Of a stretch of 55,728 nt of DNA, positions 25,301 to 32,754 are shown in pieces (positions within the stretch are counted from its first letter, which is position 1; every line of letters starts with the position of its first letter). The stretch comes from Jiangella aurantiaca (GTDB lineage Bacteria; Actinomycetota; Actinomycetes; Jiangellales; Jiangellaceae), in contig NZ_SMLB01000040.1 of the NCBI RefSeq assembly GCF_004349105.1, positions 1 through 55,728 on the forward strand. The letters run 5' to 3'. Below the pieces are notes generated by a model that worked only from the letters and a program-made list of their open reading frames with translations, was not told the origin of the DNA and ran no database searches. The position numbers were made by a program, and so were the translations under genes.

Positions 25301-25451
25301 GGATCGCGCCCAGTTCGTCGGCCGGTGCGGCGAACGGATGCTCCCGCGCGGAGCGCAACGCCTGGCTCGGGCTCTTGACCGTTCGTTCAGAGTCCTCGGC
25401 CCATAGGCACAGACCGTGCCCACTCCGCCAGAACCCATGGACTGCCAGCAT
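22389..25451 (-). CDS. SNF2-family DEAD/DEAH-like helicase (HelZ-like)
   Basis: 1,020 aa. The N-terminal half ([20 protein letters not shown]...) carries the SNF2-associated domain found in bacterial HelZ-like enzymes ('[17 protein letters not shown]', '[26 protein letters not shown]'). The motor follows: '[20 protein letters not shown]' (Walker A about 572), '[17 protein letters not shown]' (about 671), '[22 protein letters not shown]', '[13 protein letters not shown]' and '[26 protein letters not shown]' (motif VI about 955). All catalytic motifs are intact. It is coupled to the SWIM protein downstream and is the third large DNA-dependent ATPase within 10 kb. Start ATG 25451. Confidence 0.93.
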   Translation of the reverse strand: [1020 protein letters not shown]

Positions 25452-25568
25452 TCCGCGCAGGACCCTTCCTCCCCCGCACGAGGCAGCACCCTATCGGGGC
25501 GCCTCGGCCGCCGAGGTCCAGCCACGCCGACACGGCGAGGCACCGTCAATCGGCGACACTACGTCGCC

Positions 25569-26072
25569 TCAAGCAGACTCGTCGCGGGGCTGCCACGCGT
25601 GAAGGAACGACTCGGGCACACCCCACCAGCCGAGGCGGGTGAGGCGGTCGTCCTCGTCGATGGCTCCGAGCACCCGCCACACGAGGACGGCGGCGAACAG
25701 GCCAAGGCTCACCGTCAATGCGGCGTCCTCCAACGACTCGTCGTCGAACCACTCGTCCTCGTCCTCGTCCTCGACGTCGACGTCGACGTCGAGGAGGTCG
25801 TCGTCCGCCTGGTCGAGGTCGAACGCGACGATCTCCTTGGACAAGCTGTCCTGGTCCACCACCGTCCCCGGGCCGCCGCGGGCGAGCACGACGGCGGCGG
25901 CGATCCAGTCCGAGAGCTCGAGCATCATCCGCGCGACCTGGCTGTCACGGTCGAGTACGTCCTCGGGGACCTCGCCCCGCTGCGACACGACTGCAGCCGC
26001 CAGGGTGAGCCGTGCTTGGCGGTCGTCAGCGGGCAGACCCGCGGAATCCACGTCTGCGGCCGTGCGCAACAA
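25569..26072 (-). CDS. Hypothetical acidic protein, downstream half of a split gene
   Basis: 167 aa if started at the TTG at 26072. The protein has a central acidic run ('DVDVDVEDEDEDEWFDDES', about residues 95-115) and a C-terminal 'LAAVLVWRVLGAI' helix. No ATG/GTG or ribosome site is evident. The frame stays open upstream for another 20 codons ('LRAACARIRDRLDSDDPRYR') and is then stopped only by a TAG at 26135-26133, which is also the stop of the upstream ORF in the same frame. The two ORFs therefore look like one original gene split by a nonsense codon. Function unknown; it sits directly upstream of the SNF2/SWIM pair. Confidence 0.5.
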   Translation of the reverse strand: MLRTAADVDSAGLPADDRQARLTLAAAVVSQRGEVPEDVLDRDSQVARMMLELSDWIAAAVVLARGGPGTVVDQDSLSKEIVAFDLDQADDDLLDVDVDVEDEDEDEWFDDESLEDAALTVSLGLFAAVLVWRVLGAIDEDDRLTRLGWWGVPESFLHAWQPRDESA

Positions 26073-26132
26073 CCGGTACCGCGGATCGTCGCTGTCCAGC
26101 CGGTCGCGGATCCGGGCACAGGCCGCCCGCAG

Positions 26133-26744
26133 CTAATCCTCCGGGCAGGGGCGCGGCCCGACCTCCTCCAGCATCTCGCCGAGGATGTGACGCGCGTCGG
26201 CCTGCGCGTCGTTCCATTCGGCTACGAACTCGGCGATCCCCTCCTCATCGAGCGCAGAGGCCGGCACCCGCCCGTCCGGCAGCGGCGAACGCAGCCAATC
26301 GACCTGGATCTGCCGATAGGCCGCGAGCGCTGCCGCGTCGCCGGCCGCGAGGCGATCCGGGTCGATCACCCCGTCGGCGACGAGCGCCTCGAGATGAGCC
26401 ACCAGCAGCGCATGCAACTCCGCGGCGAGCGCGCTGCGCTCGTTCTCATCCGGCCACATGAACATCTCGCCCGGAATCAGTTGGATCGGTTCGGTGCCCG
26501 TTGCCTCCAGCCACTCCCGCACGCTCCCGATGCTCGCGCCACCCGCCCTGATCGACGACAGCACGGCCTCGGCGCTCGCCCAGAACGTCGTCGACATCGG
26601 GTTGCTGGCGGCCATCAGTTCCCGGCGCAGCGCAGGGAGCTCGGCCAGAGCCTCCGCAGCCGGCCTGGCCAGCAGCGCCAAGGCGACGTCCCTGCGCGTC
26701 AAGATCGGCAGCCGCCCGGCCCGCCGCATCGCACACAGCCTCAA
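26133..26744 (-). CDS. Hypothetical protein, upstream half of a split gene
   Basis: 203 aa from a TTG at 26744, ending at TAG 26135-26133. Mostly helical and soluble: 'DVALALLARPAAEALAELPALRREL', 'FWASAEAVLSSIRAGGASIGSVREWLEATG', 'LHALLVAHLEALVADGVIDPDRLAAGD', 'AQADARHILGEMLEEVG'. No domain recognised. The start is unusual: TTG overlaps the TGA of a 32-aa upstream ORF (TTGA). That means either coupled translation or a frameshift in one longer gene. With the in-frame TAG at the other end, the locus 26839-25569 may be a pseudogene of an SNF2-associated protein. Confidence 0.5.
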   Translation of the reverse strand: MRLCAMRRAGRLPILTRRDVALALLARPAAEALAELPALRRELMAASNPMSTTFWASAEAVLSSIRAGGASIGSVREWLEATGTEPIQLIPGEMFMWPDENERSALAAELHALLVAHLEALVADGVIDPDRLAAGDAAALAAYRQIQVDWLRSPLPDGRVPASALDEEGIAEFVAEWNDAQADARHILGEMLEEVGPRPCPED

Positions 26745-26839
26745 GCATTCGGACCCGCCTCCAGCACGCCGTCCATCAATGAGTCGGCGGTCACCCCGGT
26801 CGAGCGCACCACCGATCTCCAGCTAGGCCCAGCCGCCAT
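26741..26839 (-). CDS. 32-aa ORF, probable N-terminus of the split gene
   Basis: ATG 26839 to TGA 26743-26741 encodes MAAGPSWRSVVRSTGVTADS plus 12 residues. A TAACGT box (26846-26851) lies 6 nt before the ATG, the same leaderless layout as many genes here, so this looks like the true start of the transcript's coding region. The TGA overlaps the next frame's TTG. Confidence 0.4.
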   Translation of the reverse strand: MAAGPSWRSVVRSTGVTADSLMDGVLEAGPNA

Positions 26840-26946
26840 AGCCAAACGTTAGCGACACGATCCGTGCTCGCGGCCCCCGAGGCCTTGCGGGTATGAGCCG
26901 GTCGGTGAAGTCCTTCGCGCCCGGTCCCGCGTCTTCCGGCAGGCGC

Positions 26947-27402
26947 TCATCGGTAGAAGCTGAGTGTGGGCAGGATCGTTCCAGCAGCCGCCACAATCCG
27001 AGCCGAGACCTGGATGGCGTCGGCGACTTCCTCAGAAGTGACGTTGTCGCCGGGCGCTATCGGATACTCGATCTCCCCACGGCGCCGACGCAAAGCCGCC
27101 ATCTCATGAAAGTCACCGTTGAACTGCGCACGCACGGCCTCTTCCACGGTGACGTGGTGGCCGTTCTGCCTCGGCCGCAGGGCCTGCTGGGCCAACAGGC
27201 CAGTGGCCGCCTTGCGCACAGCGTCATAGGCAAGGACGTAGGCAGCCTCGGGATTGTGGTCAGCTTCGCGTTCGGCTGACGCCAGCATGGCCCGGGCCGA
27301 CTGCAGATGCATGTCGCCCGCTGCAGCGGCGCCTGTAATCGGTTCGAGACGGCCCTCCTTCAGCAGGCGTTCCACGGTCTCTGCACCGCGGGTCCATTTC
27401 AT
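26947..27402 (-). CDS. HEPN-domain toxin of a HEPN/MNT module
   Basis: 151 aa, helical throughout. 'HLQSARAMLASAEREADHNPEAAYVLAYDAVRKAATGLLAQQ' is the conserved first half of a HEPN fold. 'LRPRQNGHHVTVEEAV' provides the R-x4-6-H ribonuclease/active-site motif near residue 80, and 'GEIEYP' follows as in other HEPN proteins of this type. In type VII toxin-antitoxin systems the HEPN protein is an RNase toxin, neutralised by its nucleotidyltransferase partner, often by AMPylation. The start ATG overlaps the antitoxin stop by 4 nt, so antitoxin is made first. Placed at the end of the restriction-modification transcription unit. Confidence 0.85.
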   Translation of the reverse strand: MKWTRGAETVERLLKEGRLEPITGAAAAGDMHLQSARAMLASAEREADHNPEAAYVLAYDAVRKAATGLLAQQALRPRQNGHHVTVEEAVRAQFNGDFHEMAALRRRRGEIEYPIAPGDNVTSEEVADAIQVSARIVAAAGTILPTLSFYR

Positions 27403-27986
27403 TCTGCCTCTCCGATGACCTCGACATACGGCCGGCGGACGATCTCATTCAACAGCGGATCACCGTCTCTTTGCGCCCACGTAGAGCTCTTGCGCAAGAC
27501 CGGGTTCACGGGCCGCTGGAGGCGCCGTTCGGCACGTTCCGCCGCTTCATACAGCGCTGCTCGATCGACGTGATCCCCGATCACGAGCACGTCGATGTCG
27601 GCCGGCGGCGGACCGGGCTCGCCGTGATAGCGCGCCGCCCATGATCCGAACAGCAACACGAGGTCAGCACCTAGGTCCGCGAACTCGTCGGCAATCACAG
27701 AATGCGGCCCGAAGGTCATCAAGGTCAGCTGCGTCAGCGGCGCTACTGCAGGATTGTCGCCGTTGGCGCGGAGGAGCCGGCTGCGACCCACGTGCCGCGT
27801 GGCGAGCACGCCGCCGTCAATGAGGCGCATGACTTCGCTCTGAACGGTCGTCAACGGCGCGTGAAGTCGCGCTGCGAGCTCCGAGATGGACCACTCCCGG
27901 TCGGGCCATGGCAGGACGAGCGCAAGCAGGTCGCCCTGCAGGCGCGACCGGAACGTCGGCGCAAGGACAGGCCCCTCACTACGCAT
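27399..27986 (-). CDS. Winged-helix / MNT nucleotidyltransferase antitoxin
   Basis: 195 aa. The N-terminal winged helix (about residues 10-75: 'WSISELAARLHAPLTTVQSEVMRLIDGGVLATRHVGRSRLLRAN') is followed by a minimal nucleotidyltransferase domain with the active-site signature 'LVLLFGSWAARYHGEPGPPPADIDVLVIG' (G-S-x-A ... D-x-D, about 112-140). A 'LNEIVRRPYVEVIGE' tail ends the protein. The domain pair suits an autoregulated antitoxin that binds its own promoter and modifies the HEPN partner. It overlaps the upstream ORF by 8 nt and the HEPN gene by 4 nt. Confidence 0.87.
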   Translation of the reverse strand: MRSEGPVLAPTFRSRLQGDLLALVLPWPDREWSISELAARLHAPLTTVQSEVMRLIDGGVLATRHVGRSRLLRANGDNPAVAPLTQLTLMTFGPHSVIADEFADLGADLVLLFGSWAARYHGEPGPPPADIDVLVIGDHVDRAALYEAAERAERRLQRPVNPVLRKSSTWAQRDGDPLLNEIVRRPYVEVIGEAE

Positions 27987-28314
27987 GAGCCGAAGATATC
28001 ACCCGATTATGCGTATCCTCTTGCGTGGGAGTTCCGCCAGTCATCGGTGACTCAACCGTCGGCCCTGACGTCGTTGGAGTCGGCGAGCCGCTCGGCACGG
28101 TGCCGCCGTCGTCCGTTGACACGCGGCGGTGGCCAGCCGGTGATCGGCTGAGCGACGAGCTGGGGTTCTGCTCGGCGAAACGGAGGCCACACAGGTTCTT
28201 GAGGACGGACTCAGGCATCGAAATCCGGCCGATCTTGGCCACGTCGGCGACAATCTTGGGGATCGCACTCATGCCAAGATCCAGCTGCGGCACCTTGATG
28301 TCGAACTTCGCCAT
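27979..28314 (-). CDS. Hypothetical protein downstream of hsdR, possibly frameshifted at its start
   Basis: 111 aa from ATG 28314 (MAKFDIKVPQLDLGMSAIPK...), with an ordered N-terminal part ('IVADVAKIGRISMPESVLKNLCGL') and a low-complexity Ser/Thr/Pro-rich tail. No family recognised. The same frame is open and coding-like for 24 codons further upstream ('ELTPEQGERLQRQLQGIYKD') but meets a TGA without a start codon. Immediately upstream a GTG at 28409 with GGAG starts 12 codons in another frame (MSDPGDDDRAMS). A single-base shift near 28375-28390 would join the two into a protein of about 145 aa starting 15 nt after hsdR. Confidence 0.5.
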   Translation of the reverse strand: MAKFDIKVPQLDLGMSAIPKIVADVAKIGRISMPESVLKNLCGLRFAEQNPSSSLSRSPAGHRRVSTDDGGTVPSGSPTPTTSGPTVESPMTGGTPTQEDTHNRVISSAHA

Positions 28315-28423
28315 CAGGTCCTTGTAGATGCCCTGAAGTTGCCTCTGGAGGCGCTCACCCTGCTCTGGCGTCAGCTCATCGCCCGGTCATCGTCGCCAGG
28401 GTCAGACACCGTGATGGGCACTC

Positions 28424-31400
28424 CTATACCTCGCCTCCGCTAGAGCTGAGACCGAAGAACCGCTCGAAGAACGCGCCGAGCTTCGTTAGCACGCGCTGCT
28501 TCTTCTCGCCGTGGCCGCCATCAACCGCAAAGCGTGAGACCGGCGGAAGCACTCTCGTGATGGCGGTGCCGGTGGTCTCGATCTCGCCGTCACGGAAGGC
28601 GGTGTCGATAAACGCCCGGGTCTCCTCCGGCTTGAGGTCCTCGTCCTCGATGATTGCGTTGAGCTCCTCAGTACGGCGCTTGGCGACGTAGGCCGCCCAC
28701 TCCTCGTCGAGGTCGCCGGTAGCGGAGATGGAGTCGACGAAGTCCACGACCAGATCCTTCTTGTTGCGCAGGCTCGGACTGGCATCGATGGCGTGCGAAA
28801 TAGTTGCCCGGATCTCACGATCATCACCGTCGCCCTTGGCCTCGCGGTACTTCTGGACCAGCATCAGGATGTAGTCGACGTTGATCTCGACCTGCTTAAT
28901 CAGCTCGATCTCGAAGACGACGTCGTCGACGATCGACTCCTTCTCGACGGTCGCGTCCTTCTTGAACTCGGCGTAGAGATCGAGGTAAACGCTGCGGTAG
29001 TCCTGGCCCTGGCGTTCGGTCAGGATCTCGTTTCCAGCGAAGTCATCGAAGCTGGTCAGGATGTTCTGCAGGCGCAGGATCTGGCCGAAGAGGGCAATAA
29101 ACGCCTTCTGGGCCGCCTCTCCGATGATCGGCTGGCCGAGCGGGAACCGCTCCAGCAGCTCCTGGACCTTCTCGGCGTACTCGTCGTAGTACTCGGCGTA
29201 TGGCTTGAGCAGGACAATGCCCTTGGCGTCTTTGTTGCCGAATAGGGCGATGGCGTCGTTCGTCTCTTCCTCCAGGTCGCGGAAGCTGACGATGTTACCG
29301 TAGGTCTTGACCGAGTTCAGGATGCGGTTGGTCCGCGAGTAGGCCTGGAGGAGGCCGTGATTGATCAGACGCTTGTCGACGAACAGTGTGTTGATCGTCG
29401 TGGCGTCGAAGCCGGTCAGGAACATGTTGACCACGATGACCAGGTCGATCTCGCGGTTCTTGAGACGTAGCGACAGGTCCTTGTAGTAGTTCTGGAATTT
29501 GTTACTGGATGTGTCAAAGCTCGTGCCGAACATGTCGTTGTAGTCCTGGATCGCATCTTCCAGGAAGTCACGCGACGACTGGTCGAGACCGTTCGTGTCG
29601 AAGCCCTCTTCATCGAGATAGTCGTCGGCCACAGCCTCGTTGGCAGCGTAGGAGTAGATGAGCCCGACCTTCAGCTGGCGGTCCGGCGACAAGTCCCACT
29701 GCTGTAGATAGAAGTGGTTGTAGTAGCGCTTGGCGGCCTCAATCGAGGCGGTCGCGAACAGTGCATTGAAGCCGTGGACACGGCGCTCACCCAGCGTGTA
29801 CCGCTTCGACCGCCTGGTCTTTTGGTCAAAGTGTCCAAGCGTGTACTCGACCACCTGCCCAATGCGCTCCGGGGCAAGTAGGGCACGCTCAGTATCGATG
29901 GCCGGCACCTGCTTGTCCTGGATGCCGTCAGGGAGCCTGACCGTGTTGACGTAGTCGATACGAAACGGCAGGACGTTCTTGTCGCTGATGGCGTCGACGA
30001 TCGTGTAGGCGTGGATGGCCATCTGGTGACTCTCTGGCGGGCAGTTCGTCGGGTTGCCGTGCAGGAAGCACCCGAAAGCCTGAGCCGTGGTGCGCAGCTT
30101 CGGGTTGCCACTGGTGCCCGCGTTGACGGCGAAGATCGGGGTGCCCGTGAAGCCGAACAGGTTGTACCGCTTGAACGCCTTCGTGATCGCCGAATGCATG
30201 TCACCGAACTGCGAGCGATGGCACTCGTCGAAGATGATCACGACATGGCCGCTGTAGATGTCGTGGCCCTTGTTGCCACTGATGAAGGTCGACAGCTTCT
30301 GGATCGTCGTGATGATGATCCGCGCAGTCGGGTCTTCGAGCTGGCGCTTGAGCACGGCGGTCGAGGTGTTGGAGTTGGCTGCTCCTCGCTCGAATCGGTC
30401 GTACTCACGCATGGTCTGGTAGTCGAGGTCCTTGCGGTCGACCACGAACAGCACCTTGTCAACGCTAGGCATTCGACTGGCGAGCTGGGCCGCCTTGAAG
30501 CTAGTCAGCGTCTTTCCCGACCCGGTCGTGTGCCAAACGTAGCCGCCGGCCTTGAGGGTGCCGAGCTGCCTGTAATTGGTAGAGATCTCGATGCGGTTCA
30601 GGATCCGCTCGGCCGCCACAATCTGGTACGGACGCATGACGAGCAACAGCCGGTCAGCGGTCAGCACGCAGTACTTCGCCAGGATGTTGAGCAGCGTGTG
30701 GCGAGCGAAGAACGTCTTGGCGAACGCGGTCAGGTCTTGGATCGGCCGGTTCTGCGCGTCGGCCCACCATGAGGTGAACTCGAACGAGTGGCTGGTGTTG
30801 CGGGTCTTCTTGCCGCCGGTCTCGTTGATGTGCTGACGACGGGTCGTGTTGGAGTAGTACTTCGTCAGCGTGCCGTTGCTGATGACGAACAGCTGGACGT
30901 ACTCGAACAGCCCGGAGCCGGCCCAAAAGCCGTCCCGCTGGTAGCGGTCGATCTGGTTGAACGCTTCGCGGATGTCCACACCACGACGCTTCAGCTCGAT
31001 GTGGACCATCGGGAGGCCGTTGACCAGGACAGTCACGTCGTAGCGGTTGGCGTGCTTGGCACCGCCCTCGCCCGCTCCGATCTCGTACTGGTTGATCGCC
31101 TGCAAGCGGTTGTTGTGGACGTTGGATTTGTCGAGCAGCGTGACGTTCTTGGTCGTACCGTCGTCGCGCTTGAGGATCTGAACGTGATCTTCCTGGATGC
31201 GGACGGTCTTCTCGACGATGCCCTCATTGGCTCCGGCGATCTTCTCCGTGAAGAACCGGTCCCACTCCGAATCGCTGAACGAGATGCCGTTCAGAAGCTC
31301 GAGCTGGGCGCGAAGGTTGGCGACGAGCTGCTGTTCCGACGTGATCGGTAGGTACTCGTAGGCTTGGCCCTGCAGGAGCTTGATGAACTCCTTCTCAAGC

Positions 31401-31516
31401 TCGGCCTCTGACTGGTAGGCCGTGGCGGTGGCGACGTCCGGGACGAACTCCGCGACGACCGTGCTCTCGGAGCTGACGGCGATCGGGTCGTACTGACGTG
31501 CTGGAGCATCACTCAT
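28424..31516 (-). CDS. hsdR: Type I restriction endonuclease subunit R
   Basis: 1,030 aa, full length. The N-terminal nuclease domain has the PD-(D/E)xK-like core 'NRYDVTVLVNGLPMVHIELKRRG' (D ... E-L-K, about residues 155-178). Helicase motifs follow: 'HTTGSGKTLTSFKAAQLA' (Walker A about 333), 'IIFDECHRSQFGDMH' (DECH about 428), 'LFGFTGTPIF' and 'LLQAYSRTNR'. HsdR with HsdM and HsdS forms the complex that translocates unmethylated DNA and cuts it at distance. The ATG overlaps the hsdS stop by 4 nt. Downstream the same strand carries a small ORF and the MNT/HEPN genes. Confidence 0.95.
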   Translation of the reverse strand: MSDAPARQYDPIAVSSESTVVAEFVPDVATATAYQSEAELEKEFIKLLQGQAYEYLPITSEQQLVANLRAQLELLNGISFSDSEWDRFFTEKIAGANEGIVEKTVRIQEDHVQILKRDDGTTKNVTLLDKSNVHNNRLQAINQYEIGAGEGGAKHANRYDVTVLVNGLPMVHIELKRRGVDIREAFNQIDRYQRDGFWAGSGLFEYVQLFVISNGTLTKYYSNTTRRQHINETGGKKTRNTSHSFEFTSWWADAQNRPIQDLTAFAKTFFARHTLLNILAKYCVLTADRLLLVMRPYQIVAAERILNRIEISTNYRQLGTLKAGGYVWHTTGSGKTLTSFKAAQLASRMPSVDKVLFVVDRKDLDYQTMREYDRFERGAANSNTSTAVLKRQLEDPTARIIITTIQKLSTFISGNKGHDIYSGHVVIIFDECHRSQFGDMHSAITKAFKRYNLFGFTGTPIFAVNAGTSGNPKLRTTAQAFGCFLHGNPTNCPPESHQMAIHAYTIVDAISDKNVLPFRIDYVNTVRLPDGIQDKQVPAIDTERALLAPERIGQVVEYTLGHFDQKTRRSKRYTLGERRVHGFNALFATASIEAAKRYYNHFYLQQWDLSPDRQLKVGLIYSYAANEAVADDYLDEEGFDTNGLDQSSRDFLEDAIQDYNDMFGTSFDTSSNKFQNYYKDLSLRLKNREIDLVIVVNMFLTGFDATTINTLFVDKRLINHGLLQAYSRTNRILNSVKTYGNIVSFRDLEEETNDAIALFGNKDAKGIVLLKPYAEYYDEYAEKVQELLERFPLGQPIIGEAAQKAFIALFGQILRLQNILTSFDDFAGNEILTERQGQDYRSVYLDLYAEFKKDATVEKESIVDDVVFEIELIKQVEINVDYILMLVQKYREAKGDGDDREIRATISHAIDASPSLRNKKDLVVDFVDSISATGDLDEEWAAYVAKRRTEELNAIIEDEDLKPEETRAFIDTAFRDGEIETTGTAITRVLPPVSRFAVDGGHGEKKQRVLTKLGAFFERFFGLSSSGGEV

Positions 31517-32754
31517 GCCGCCAGCTCCTTGAAGGTCAAGAGCTTGTCGCGGTGATACTCGTGCTGCTTCCGACGGGCGGCGAGCTCGTCACTCAAAGCC
31601 GACTCTAGAGCGGTGATGGTGCCGATTACGTGCAAGAACTCTCTCTGAGCGGTGATCGGTGGCAGCTCGATCTCGAACGCCTCGAACTGGTCTTCCTTCC
31701 AGCGTCGACGACTCTTAGTTGAGCCTCGCTCGGTACCCGTGACCTCTCCCTCGATGCGCTTGAGCGTGTACTCGTCTTTGAAGTAGAGCAGTAGCCACTC
31801 AGGCAGCACGCGCGAGGTATCGAGGTCGTAAACGGGGAACTCGTTGGAAACAACTCCATCAGCCAGTTCTGCGGGAACAACCGCGAACGATCCCTCAGTG
31901 ACGAACATTCTGTTGTAGATGAGCTGTTGCGGCTTAACTCGGTAGAGCGTCGTCCCCTTGATGGCGCGGCCAAGCTTTGGCTCCCGAGCAAAGGCACCTT
32001 CGCCGTACCACTTAACTCCGAGGTTCGTGTACGTGCCATCCGACTCTACACGCACCGGATCCACGTAGTGCGTCGCCACCTCGCCAAGCTCTACATGCTG
32101 CCGATCACCAGACCTAGAAGAAGAAGCGTATGGCGCGTGTGGCAAGGTACGGGCCAGCGCGAGACGCTGCCGTTTGCGGACCGCCAGTTCTTCTTCGATT
32201 CCAGCATCCAACGCGGCGAAAGCATCCAAGATCCGGACGATCTCACGTTGCACCTTCACTGGTGGAACAGGGATGGAGTAGTTCATCAACATTGAGGTCT
32301 GGATGGCAGCCATCGATCCGTCTGTGCGACCCGCAATACCCAGGATTGCCGCCGCACGGGCGCGGCACACGTGAGCCAGATACTCAGGCAGGACACCCTC
32401 ATGGGGGACGACTGCGCGCATGTCCTGATTGAGCGCCACCGAGAACGGCACTAGCGCGATAGGGAGCAGTCGGCGGAGGATGTTCGACCGCATCACGAAT
32501 GCGACCGAACCGGCAGGGACTAGCTTGGCTGGCGACTTGCCGAGTGCTGCCTCCGTGATGTGGTCCTCGGTAGCCAGCACCTTGCCGCCGTTCATGTCTT
32601 TTGGCGACAACCAAGGCACCGTACCGTTCTCCCAGTACTCGGAAACGGCCTTCGACGGCGTGCCACCTCCGTACCAGGTGCCCGCTTCACCGAGAGTGCG
32701 CATCGGGACACCTTGTGGACAAAGCCTAGATATGGCGGCCTCAATTGGAGTCAC
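31513..32754 (-). CDS. hsdS: Type I restriction-modification specificity subunit S
   Basis: 413 aa with two target-recognition domains. TRD1 covers about residues 15-165 ('LGEAGTWYGGGTPSKAVSEYWENGTVPWLSPKDM'), then a conserved central helix region ('IPVPPVKVQREIVRILDAFAALDAGIEEELAVRKRQ'). TRD2 covers about 215-365, and a second conserved helix 'ELPPITAQREFLHVIGTITALESALSDELAARRKQ' ends the protein. This is the normal two-half arrangement that recognises a bipartite DNA sequence; the sequence itself cannot be read from the protein. Overlaps hsdM and hsdR by 4 nt on either side. Confidence 0.94.
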   Translation of the reverse strand: MTPIEAAISRLCPQGVPMRTLGEAGTWYGGGTPSKAVSEYWENGTVPWLSPKDMNGGKVLATEDHITEAALGKSPAKLVPAGSVAFVMRSNILRRLLPIALVPFSVALNQDMRAVVPHEGVLPEYLAHVCRARAAAILGIAGRTDGSMAAIQTSMLMNYSIPVPPVKVQREIVRILDAFAALDAGIEEELAVRKRQRLALARTLPHAPYASSSRSGDRQHVELGEVATHYVDPVRVESDGTYTNLGVKWYGEGAFAREPKLGRAIKGTTLYRVKPQQLIYNRMFVTEGSFAVVPAELADGVVSNEFPVYDLDTSRVLPEWLLLYFKDEYTLKRIEGEVTGTERGSTKSRRRWKEDQFEAFEIELPPITAQREFLHVIGTITALESALSDELAARRKQHEYHRDKLLTFKELAA

